NCBI RefSeq assembly: GCF_900290235.1
Contig: NZ_OLMK01000077.1
Coordinates: forward strand, 1 to 64,000
Source of the DNA: Streptomyces sp. MA5143a
Lineage (GTDB): Bacteria > Actinomycetota > Actinomycetes > Streptomycetales > Streptomycetaceae
Reading direction: 5' to 3'
Length of the DNA: 64,000 nt
Positions within the stretch are counted from its first letter, which is position 1. Each line of letters begins with the position of its first letter. The translations under genes were made by a program, and so were the position numbers. Shown piece by piece: positions 1-7,022 of this stretch. Below the pieces are notes generated by a model that had not been told where the DNA came from, ran no database searches, and saw only the letters and a list, made by a program, of their open reading frames with translations.

Positions 1-14
1 GGGGAGGGGGAGGG

Positions 15-31
15 CCCCCCCCCCCCCCCCC
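15..31. repeat. 17-base C homopolymer
   Basis: An uninterrupted run of 17 C residues, preceded by G/A-rich sequence, lies just past the stop codon of the GH3 pseudogene. It could form a G-quadruplex-like tract on the minus strand or be a slippage-prone region where the base count is unreliable. Confidence 0.8.
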
Positions 32-47
32 ACGCCTGCGCCTGCGG

Positions 48-1548
48 CTACGCCTCGATCGTGGTGCTGACTCGGCGGTCGGCGATGGAGCGGCCCGCCG
101 CCAGCTCGTACGGACCCTTCCGGTACGTCCAGGAGTCGGTCGTGCCGTCCCAGGTCTCGAAGGCCCTGCGCGGGAGTTCGACGGTCGTCTCCACCGTCGC
201 TCCGGGGGCCGCCTCCACCGTCGCGAAGCCGGCCAGCCGGCCAGCCGGCGCGCCGGGCGGTCGGCGTCGGGCGCGGTCGGGGCGAGGTAGAGCTGGACGA
301 CCTCGCGGCCGGGGCGGGTGCCGGTGTTGCGCAGGCGTACCGTCGCCGTGGTGGTACCGGTGACCTCGATGGACTCGTAGGTCGGGGCGCCCTCGGGGAG
401 GGCTGCGGTGAGGCCGTCGAGCGGGGAGACGACCCGGGCGGGGAAGACGGTGGCGGAGCCGCCGCCGAGGACCCGGGCGTCGCGGGCGGCGGCGCCGACG
501 AGGGCGACCGTCGCGCCCGGCTCCAGGGGGAGCTCGGGCCGCTCGCCTCGGGTCTCGTTGCGTACGAGGACGAAGGAGCGGCGGGCGATCTCGCGGGCCA
601 GGGCGGCGCCGTCGACGGGCGCGGGCGGCTCGGGGACGACCGGGTCGGCGCCCTTCAGGACGCCGACGCGGGCGGCGAGCCGCAGGACGCGGCGGACCGC
701 CTCGTCGACCTGGGCCTCGGTGGCCTCACCGGCGCGTACGGCGGCGGCGAGGGCCTCGCCGTAGACGGTGACGGGGCCGGGCATGGCGACGTCGAGGCCG
801 CCGGTGAGGGCGCCGGTGGTGGAGCGGGCGGCCGTCCAGTCGGAGACGTTGAAGCCGTCGAAGCCCCATTCGCCGCGCAGGACCTCGTTCACGAGGTAGT
901 GGTGCTCGGTCATCGTGGTGCCGTTGACCGTGTTGTAGGCGGTCATGATGCCCCAGGGGTGGGCGTTCTCCACGATCGCCTCGAAGGGCGCCAGGTACAG
1001 CTCGCGCAGGGCGCGTTCGGAGACCAGGTTGTCGACGGTGAAGCGGTCGGTCTCGGCGTCGTTGGCGACGAAGTGCTTGACGGTGGTGCCGACACCGCCG
1101 GACTGGACGCCCTTCACATAGCCGGTGCCGATCTCTCCGGTGAGGTACGGGGCCTCGCTGTACGCCTCGAAGTGGCGGCCGCCGAGCGGTGAGCGGTGCA
1201 GGTTGACGGTGGGGGCGAGCAGCACGTGGACGCCCTTGCGGCGGGCCTCCTGGGCGAGCAGCACACCGGCCCGGCGGGCCAGTCCGCGTCCCAGGTGGCG
1301 GCGAGGGCGGTCGGGGACGGCAGGGCGACGGAGGGGTCGTCGGCGGTCCAGCGGACGCCTCGTACGCCGATCGGGCCGTCGGACATCACCAGGGAGCGCA
1401 GGCCGATCTCGGGGAGGGCGGGCAGCGTCCAGAAGTCCTGGCCGGCGAGGAGCCGGGCCTTCGCGTCGAGGTCGAGCGCGGTCAGAGCCGCGTCGACGAC
1501 GGCCTCGCGAGCCGCCTCGTCGGCCGGGGTGGCGTGGGTGCCCGCCAT
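48..1548 (-). pseudogene. GH3 beta-glucosidase, internally deleted and frameshifted
   Basis: This is the remains of a glycoside hydrolase family 3 beta-glucosidase, normally about 800 residues. Reading the minus strand from an ATG at 1548 gives the GH3 start (DFWTLPALPEIGLRSLVMSDGP). Near 1285 one base appears to be missing after the codons for TWDAD, and the protein continues in another frame with HFEAYSEAPYLTGEIG and the nucleophile region GFNVSDW (about 840). At about 380 the text runs from SPLDGLTAALPEGA straight into TYESIEVTG. That joins the end of the N-terminal domain to the C-terminal FnIII-like domain, so about 300 residues (PA14 and most of GH3_C, with the acid/base residue) are gone. 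An 8-base direct duplication (CTGGCCGG twice, about 232-247) shifts the frame again. The tail ends at a TAG at 48-50. The three lesions together argue for true decay, although each frameshift alone could be a sequencing error. Confidence 0.85.
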
Positions 1549-1716
1549 GGGGTCCCGGGAGGGCTGAGCCCCGGTCCCGCACGGCACGCGGCATGGCGTG
1601 CGTCCCTTCCGTCACGCGATACTGCCGCGGTCCGGGCTACACCCCCCGCGGCGCGCTCGCGCCACAGCTACGGAAGGACTCGAACTCCCTTGCATTCCAC
1701 AGGACTTGGTTTCAGG

Positions 1717-3003
1717 TTGGGGCGGCGCGGCAGGACCTCGGCGCGGGGAGCGGTGGGGCTGGTGGCCCTGTTCGCGGGGCTCGCCGTGCCCGGACCCGCC
1801 GCGGCTTCCGGCTCGGGTCCGGCTGCGGCCCCCGGGGCCTCGGCGGCCCTCACCGTCGAGGAGCAGCGGCTCGACCGTGCGGTGCCCCAGGAGATTCTGC
1901 GGCGGTCCGGATTCGACGGGGTGGCAGCGGAGTTGGAGCGGGCGCTCGCCGGGGCGCGGTCGTACGAGCAGGCGGAGCGGATCGTCGTCCGTGAGGGATC
2001 GCGGCTGTGGACGCGGGCCGTGGACCGGGCACAGGGGCGGGGGCCGGCGGGCGGTGACCTCAGCCGGGACGACGACCGGCCGCTGTACTGGGCCCGGTTG
2101 GGCATGACGCGGGAAGTACGCGAGTGGGCACCGAAGTTCGGGCTGAGCGACGCCCGACGGGCCTCGCTGCTGGGGAGGCTGGAGCAGTCGTCGCGGGGGC
2201 AGGACGCGATCAGTTATCCCCGCTCCGCCGACGGGAAGGGGCTGAAGCGGATCCTCGTCACCGGGTTCGACCCGTTCACCCTGGACCGGGACATCCGGAT
2301 CTCCAACCCGTCCGGGGCGACCGCACTCGCGCTCGACGGCACGGTGATCCGGACCGCCGACGGTCCGGCGCGGATCGAGACGGCCGTCTTCCCCGTCCGC
2401 TGGCAGGACTTCGCCGACGGGACGGTGGAGCGCACCCTGCGCGGGCAGCTGCCCCGGGTGGACCTCTTCGCCACGGTCAGCCAGGGCCGGGTCGGGCGCT
2501 TCGACATCGAGCGCACCAACGGGGCCTGGCGGGGCGGCTTCCCCGACAACGACGACGTCGCGCGCACCGAGACCGTCCCGGTGACCGATCCCGCCACCCA
2601 GCCGCAGTGGACGTCGACGACCCTGCCGTACGCGGAGATCGTCGCCGCGGCCACGGGGCGCTTCCCGGTGTACGACAACACGAGCGTGACGGAGATACCG
2701 GCGGGCGGCACCGCGGCGGTCGTCCGGCCGGAGGGGCCGACCGCGGGCTCGACCGCCAGGGCCGGGGGCGGCGGGAACTACCTCTCCAACGAGATCGCCT
2801 ACCGGGCGACGCTGCTGCGGGACCGGCTGGGGCTGCACGACACGCTGCCGGGCGGGCATGTGCACACGCCGGTGCTGGAGTTCGGGGCGGGCAACACCGA
2901 CCCGGCGACCGGGACGGTCACCGACCCCGAGTTCGTGCGGAACCGGCTGGACATCATCGCGCAGGTACGCGCCATCGTGGGGGTGGCCGCGGACGCGTCG
3001 TGA
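1717..3003 (+). CDS. Secreted pyroglutamyl-peptidase (C15)-like protein, Cys-to-Ser
   Basis: The protein has a Sec-type signal peptide (Arg-rich start, hydrophobic core, AAASG cleavage area), a helical region of about 120 residues, and then a peptidase C15 fold. Recognisable C15 motifs are GFDPF with NPSGATALALDG, the FDIERTN segment carrying the expected Glu, and GGHVHTP carrying the expected His. The segment matching the active-site Cys motif (TYVCN in pyroglutamyl peptidases) reads NYLSNEIAYR, so the nucleophile is Ser. Activity as a pyroglutamyl peptidase is therefore doubtful. No ATG fits; the TTG at 1717 gives a good signal peptide but is a guess. It is divergent from the GH3 remnant and converges with the EI24 gene, only 13 bases apart at their stops. 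Confidence 0.8.
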   Translation: MGRRGRTSARGAVGLVALFAGLAVPGPAAASGSGPAAAPGASAALTVEEQRLDRAVPQEILRRSGFDGVAAELERALAGARSYEQAERIVVREGSRLWTRAVDRAQGRGPAGGDLSRDDDRPLYWARLGMTREVREWAPKFGLSDARRASLLGRLEQSSRGQDAISYPRSADGKGLKRILVTGFDPFTLDRDIRISNPSGATALALDGTVIRTADGPARIETAVFPVRWQDFADGTVERTLRGQLPRVDLFATVSQGRVGRFDIERTNGAWRGGFPDNDDVARTETVPVTDPATQPQWTSTTLPYAEIVAAATGRFPVYDNTSVTEIPAGGTAAVVRPEGPTAGSTARAGGGGNYLSNEIAYRATLLRDRLGLHDTLPGGHVHTPVLEFGAGNTDPATGTVTDPEFVRNRLDIIAQVRAIVGVAADAS

Positions 3004-3016
3004 CCGGCTCGGGCGG

Positions 3017-3874
3017 TCAGCGCACCTGGGGCTTGGTCCAGGGGTCCGCCGGCCGGGGCCGGGGCGCGTGGCCGCCGCCGGGGCCGCCGCTCCGGCCGTC
3101 GTGGTCGTCGTGGTCGTCGCCGCCCGTCGTCTCCTCGCCGAGGAGGTCGCGGACCATCAGGGTGGCGCCCGCGACGGCGCCCGGCATCAGGAAGACGGCG
3201 ACGAACGGGACGAGGAAGGCGAGGCCGAGCGGGGTGCCGAAGCCCCACACCAGCATCCGGCGGGAGCGCAGCAGCCCGAGCCGGTCGCGGAGTTCGACCC
3301 GGCGGCGCTGGAGGGCGACCCCCGTCAGCTCCTCGGTGAGGAAGAAGCCGGTCACGAAGAAGCCGATGACGGGGACGACGGTCTGCCCGACGAACGGGAC
3401 GAAGCCGAGGCCGAAGAGCAGGACGCCCCACAGGGCCGCCCTGGCGACGATACGGAGGCTGTCGCGGGCCGAGATCCACAGCTCCCGCCAGAACGGCAGA
3501 CCGGACTCGGGGGCGGTGCCGTCGGGGGACACGTCACGGTCGACCTTCTCGGAGAGGTTCTCGTAGAAGGGCTGGCCGATGAGGAGGGTCATGGCCGTGA
3601 AGGTCACGACGGACAGGAGGAGGGCGAGCGCGAACAGGACCGCGGTGAGGAGACCGCGGAAGAGCCCGGACCAGGGGCTGGACCAGTCGTGGGCGAAGGG
3701 GGTGCACCAGGCGACGAAGTCCGGGCCCCACACCGCCAGGGCGGTCAGGGCGGCCAGGTAGAGGACCAGGGTGATCAGGCCGGGGATCAGGCCGAAGCCG
3801 TACTGCTTGCCGTGCCGGGCCACCCACTTCTGGCCCTGGACGAGATAGTGGAAACCCACCCCTAGATCGCGCAT
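3017..3874 (-). CDS. EI24/CysZ-like multispanning membrane protein
   Basis: A 285-residue protein of the EI24 domain family (related to the sulfate permease CysZ). About four to six hydrophobic segments are visible (GLIPGLITLVLYLAAL, LLTAVLFALALLLSVV, LLFGLGFVPFVGQTVV, PLGLAFLVPFVAVFL). The conserved FIGQPFYENLSEKV-like stretch appears here as IGQPFYENLSEKVD. The C-terminus is a His/Asp/Gly-rich cytoplasmic tail (DDHDDHDGRSGG). CysZ members import sulfate and Streptomyces paralogues are uncharacterised, so the substrate is not assigned. The gene stands alone on the minus strand, converging with the C15-like gene. Confidence 0.85.
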   Translation of the reverse strand: MRDLGVGFHYLVQGQKWVARHGKQYGFGLIPGLITLVLYLAALTALAVWGPDFVAWCTPFAHDWSSPWSGLFRGLLTAVLFALALLLSVVTFTAMTLLIGQPFYENLSEKVDRDVSPDGTAPESGLPFWRELWISARDSLRIVARAALWGVLLFGLGFVPFVGQTVVPVIGFFVTGFFLTEELTGVALQRRRVELRDRLGLLRSRRMLVWGFGTPLGLAFLVPFVAVFLMPGAVAGATLMVRDLLGEETTGGDDHDDHDGRSGGPGGGHAPRPRPADPWTKPQVR

Positions 3875-3931
3875 GGCAGCACTTTATCCGTGGGGTGGGC
3901 GGGCGGGCAGGGCCAGGGGGGCCGCGGCCCC

Positions 3932-5107
3932 TCAGGGTGCGAAGGGGCCCTCGGCGGTGAAGGCGCGGGCGGCGAAGCGGCGGGCCATGAGCCGCTGGGT
4001 GGCCGCGTCCGGGTGGAGGTCGTCGGGGAGGGGATGGGCCTCGGCGTCCTTCTCGCCGTACAGGTCGCGGCCGTCCAGGTGGTGGAGGTTCGGGTCGCTC
4101 TTCGCCCGGTCCGCGACCAGCCGGGCGAGTTCGGTCCGGATCACCTCCAGGCTGAGCTTGCCCAGGGGCACCTCGGCGGGGTCGCCCATGGCGCGGAAAC
4201 GCAGGCGGCCCTCCCCAACGCCGGTGAAGTCGGGGGCGCAGGGGCCGGGGGTCGTCTCGTGGATGGGGCACAGGATGGGCGAGACGACGAGGAGGGGCGT
4301 CGTGGGGTGGCCGTCGCGGACGGTGTCGAGGAAGCCGTGCACGGCGGGGGCGAAGGCCCTCAGCCGCATGAGGTCGTGGTTGACGATGTTGATGCCGATC
4401 TTGAGGCTGATCAGGTCGGCGGGGGTGTCACGGATGGTGCGGGCGGTGAACGGGTCGAGGAGGGCGCCGCCGCTGAAGCCCAGGTTGAGAAGTTCGACAC
4501 CGCCGAGGGAGGCGGCGACGGCGGGCCAGGTACCGGTGGGGCCGGTGGCGTCGGAGCCGTGGCTGATCGAGCTGCCGTGGTGCAGCCAGGTCCGGCGGCC
4601 GGGGTCCGGGGCCGGCTCCACGGGGGCGTCGGTGCGCAGCGCGACCAGTTCGGTGGTCTCGTTGTGCGGGAGCCAGATCTCGACGGTCTTGTCGGTGGCC
4701 GGGAGGTCCGTGAAGCGGACGGTGCCCGGGGCTCCCGGTTCGCGCTCGGTGGTTCCGGCCGTCATGTCGATGGTGAGGGTGTGGCCCGAGGTGACGCTCC
4801 CCCGGCCGGTCGGGACGCCGTCCACGAGCAGTTCGTAGACACCGTCCGGGCGGGGCGGGGCACCGACGTAGTTCCGCTTGGTGGGCAGGGTGTCGAGCTC
4901 GACGGCGGTCGCCCGGGTACGGAAGACCAGGCGTACGCCGGAGGGCTGGGCCTCCGCCATGGCGAGTTGGGGGTCGGGGCACTGGGCGCGGGCGCGTGCG
5001 GGGAGCCGGTGCGGGAGCAGACCGTGCTCGGTGCGCTCCAGGTCGAGGGCGCCGCGCAGCAGGTCGGCCGTGAGGGAGGTGCTGATCCAGTGGTCGTCGG
5101 TGTGCAT
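3932..5107 (-). CDS. SGNH/GDSL-like hydrolase (esterase)
   Basis: A 391-residue protein with an N-terminal beta-rich region (about 1-185) and a C-terminal SGNH hydrolase domain. The nucleophile motif is HHGSSISHG (about 190), block III is the GINIVN-like segment, and the C-terminal DDLHPD provides the catalytic Asp-His. No signal peptide is visible, so it is probably cytoplasmic. This two-domain form resembles carbohydrate or lipid esterases, but the substrate cannot be read from sequence. It starts 13 bases after the TetR stop and is almost certainly co-transcribed with it, so the regulator probably senses a substrate or product of this enzyme. Confidence 0.85.
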   Translation of the reverse strand: MHTDDHWISTSLTADLLRGALDLERTEHGLLPHRLPARARAQCPDPQLAMAEAQPSGVRLVFRTRATAVELDTLPTKRNYVGAPPRPDGVYELLVDGVPTGRGSVTSGHTLTIDMTAGTTEREPGAPGTVRFTDLPATDKTVEIWLPHNETTELVALRTDAPVEPAPDPGRRTWLHHGSSISHGSDATGPTGTWPAVAASLGGVELLNLGFSGGALLDPFTARTIRDTPADLISLKIGINIVNHDLMRLRAFAPAVHGFLDTVRDGHPTTPLLVVSPILCPIHETTPGPCAPDFTGVGEGRLRFRAMGDPAEVPLGKLSLEVIRTELARLVADRAKSDPNLHHLDGRDLYGEKDAEAHPLPDDLHPDAATQRLMARRFAARAFTAEGPFAP

Positions 5108-5120
5108 GCCTCACCTGGGG

Positions 5121-5699
5121 TCAAGGGGCGGAGGGTGCGGGCCAGTTGCGCAGCAGCGCGTCGAGGGCGTCGAGCAGCCGGGTCCAGGTCTCCTCGGAGT
5201 CGGGGAGGCTGTGGCTGAACCCGCCGCCGAGTTCGAGGCTGACGTAGCCGTGGAAGAAGCTGCCGAGCAGCCGGACGGCGTGGGTCTGGTCCGGTTCCGC
5301 CAGGTCGTAGCCGCGCAGGATCGCCCGGGTCATCCGGGCGTGCCGGACGCCCGCGCCGGCGGCGGCTGTCTCGGGGTCGAGCCGCATCCGGGCGGCGGTG
5401 GCACGGCCGGGGTGTTCGCGGGCGTAGTCGCGGTACACGTTCGCCATGGCGGCCAGGGCGTCCTTCCCGGCCCGTCCGGCGAGCGCGGCGGCGCCCCGGT
5501 CGGCGAGCTCCTCCAGGGCGAACAGGGCGATACGGGTCCGCAGGTCGTGGGAGTTGCGCACGTGCGAGTACAGGCTGGCCACCTTGACGTCGAACCGCCG
5601 GGCCAGCGCCGAGACGGTCACCTCGTCGAACCCGACCTCGTCGGCCAGCTCCGCGCCCGCCCGGACGAGACGTTCCGGGGTGAGCCCCACCCGCGCCAT
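5121..5699 (-). CDS. TetR-family transcriptional regulator
   Basis: A 192-residue repressor-type regulator. The N-terminal helix-turn-helix is typical (LVRAGAELADEVGFDEVTVSALARRFDVKVASLYSHVRN), followed by an all-helical ligand-binding domain of the WHG/TetR_C_33 kind ending at ALLRNW. The start is an ATG preceded by a GGGAGGAAG ribosome-binding site. A perfect inverted repeat lies 36-56 bases upstream, over the -35 and spacer of a likely promoter, which suggests autorepression. It leads a two-gene operon with the SGNH hydrolase. Confidence 0.92.
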   Translation of the reverse strand: MARVGLTPERLVRAGAELADEVGFDEVTVSALARRFDVKVASLYSHVRNSHDLRTRIALFALEELADRGAAALAGRAGKDALAAMANVYRDYAREHPGRATAARMRLDPETAAAGAGVRHARMTRAILRGYDLAEPDQTHAVRLLGSFFHGYVSLELGGGFSHSLPDSEETWTRLLDALDALLRNWPAPSAP

Positions 5700-5718
5700 G
5701 GTCTTCCTCCCACCGAGT

Positions 5719-5755
5719 GGGATCGATTATGGAATTGCCTAAGGGTGTTAGGCAA
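5719..5755 (-). promoter_or_regulatory. TetR operator and promoter
   Basis: The perfect 8-bp inverted repeat TTGCCTAA-GGGTG-TTAGGCAA spans 5735-5755. Read on the minus strand, TTGCCT at 5750-5755 can be the -35 and CATAAT, 18 bases on, the -10, so the repeat covers the -35 and part of the spacer. This is the expected layout for autorepression by the TetR gene starting at 5699. Confidence 0.75.
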
Positions 5756-5845
5756 GCGGGCATGGGTTTTAGGTTGCCCGGACGTGCCGTGGCCCGGCCT
5801 TGACCCTCATGGGTGTGAAGGCCGGTGCGAGCCGGTCAGCCGCGC

Positions 5846-5917
5846 GGGTCGGTCAGCCGGCGCGGGCCCGCAGCAGTTCTCGGGTCGGTCAGCCGGCGCG
5901 GGCCGGCAGCAGTTCCC
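5846..5917. repeat. 36-bp tandem duplication at the thioesterase 3' end
   Basis: Two adjacent 36-base units (5846-5881 and 5882-5917) differ at two positions. The unit encodes the last codons and stop of the thioesterase, so the gene end has been duplicated; the outer copy is now downstream of the stop. A partial third unit may precede it near 5831. Confidence 0.8.
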
Positions 5918-6674
5918 GGATCAGGGCGACGACGTCCTCGGGGTGGTCGTTGAGGAAGAAGTGGCCGCCCTCGAACACGCGGGTGCGGAAGTCGCCCGAG
6001 GTCTGCTCGCCCCAGCCCCGGACCTCCTCGACGGTCGCCTGCGGGTCCCGGTCGCCGGCCAGGGCGACCACGGGGCAGGACAGGGGGCGGCCGGGGGTGT
6101 CCTCGTAGGAGGCGAGGGCCCGGTAGTCGCCGCGCAGTGCCGGAAGGATCAGCTCCAGCAGCTCCGCGTCGTCGAGGATCATGGCGTCGGTGCCGCCCAA
6201 CCCCCGGATGCGGCGGACGAGTTCGGCGTCGTCCACCGGCCAGTACAGGTTGCGGTCGCGGCCCCGGGCCGCGGAGGGCGCGCGGCGGCCCGACACGACG
6301 AGCAGCCGGGGCTCACCGCCGGGCAGCCGGGCGAGCCGTACGGCCACCTCGTACGCCAGGGAGGCCCCCATGCTGTGGCCGAGCAGCGCCCGGGGCCGGT
6401 CGCCCGGCGGGCCCAGCGCCTCGGCGATCAGGTCGGCCAGCAGATGCAGATCCTCGACCGGCGCCTCGGACAGCCGGTCGAGGCGTCCCGGGTACTGCAC
6501 GGCCGCCACCTCCACGGCCGGGGCGAGGGCGACGGCCAGGGGCCGCCAGTAGGCGGCGGAGCCGCCCGCGTGCGGGAAGCAGACCAGTTCGCAGTCGGCG
6601 TCGGCACCGGGTGCGGCCGGGGGGTTGCCCGCCTGCGGGAAGCGGCGCAGCCAGACGTCTTCTCGGCGGTTCAC
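5889..6674 (-). CDS. Type II thioesterase (alpha/beta hydrolase)
   Basis: A 261-residue alpha/beta hydrolase of the type II thioesterase family, which removes mis-primed acyl groups from polyketide or nonribosomal peptide carrier proteins. Visible motifs are LVCFPHAGGSA near the N-terminus, the nucleophile elbow GHSMGAS (about 110), the DRDPQ segment carrying the Asp (about 205) and GGHFF with the catalytic His (about 237). No PKS or NRPS genes lie in the window, so it is an orphan that may serve a distant cluster. It starts at a GTG (6674). Its last codons are part of a tandem duplication. Confidence 0.9.
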   Translation of the reverse strand: MNRREDVWLRRFPQAGNPPAAPGADADCELVCFPHAGGSAAYWRPLAVALAPAVEVAAVQYPGRLDRLSEAPVEDLHLLADLIAEALGPPGDRPRALLGHSMGASLAYEVAVRLARLPGGEPRLLVVSGRRAPSAARGRDRNLYWPVDDAELVRRIRGLGGTDAMILDDAELLELILPALRGDYRALASYEDTPGRPLSCPVVALAGDRDPQATVEEVRGWGEQTSGDFRTRVFEGGHFFLNDHPEDVVALIRELLPARAG

Positions 6675-7022
6675 CCTCGCCCGACCTCCGCCCGCGCGCC
6701 CGACGGCCGTGTCACGGCCCCCACTTCGCGGTGCGTCCGCGCCTCACCAGACATCCAGGGCCCTCTCGAACGGGTTCGTGCGTCGTGCGACAGCACCCGC
6801 ATCGTCGCATCCCCGCGTCCCCCGCCGTCCGGCACTTCCCCACGACGTCCGCCCACCGAGCCGTCCTGCCCGCCCCACACCCCCAACACACCCACGCCAC
6901 CGCCCTGTTCGAAACCTCCGTGACGCGGGGGCCCTCTTGTTGCGCGGGAGTCGAACAGGTAGACCACCTGTGGTCGACACCCGCTCACCGGCCGTCAAGG
7001 ATCCCCCACTCCAGGAGGTAGT
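6675..7022. promoter_or_regulatory. Divergent intergenic region with palindrome
   Basis: This 348-base gap separates the divergent thioesterase and M14 peptidase genes. I see no convincing gene. It contains the inverted repeat ACAGGT-AGACC-ACCTGT (6955-6971), flanked by outer arms GTCGA (6950-6954) and TCGAC (6974-6978). This lies 45-73 bases before the peptidase start and is a probable regulator site. A good ribosome-binding site (AGGAGG, 7013-7018) precedes the GTG at 7023. Confidence 0.6.
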
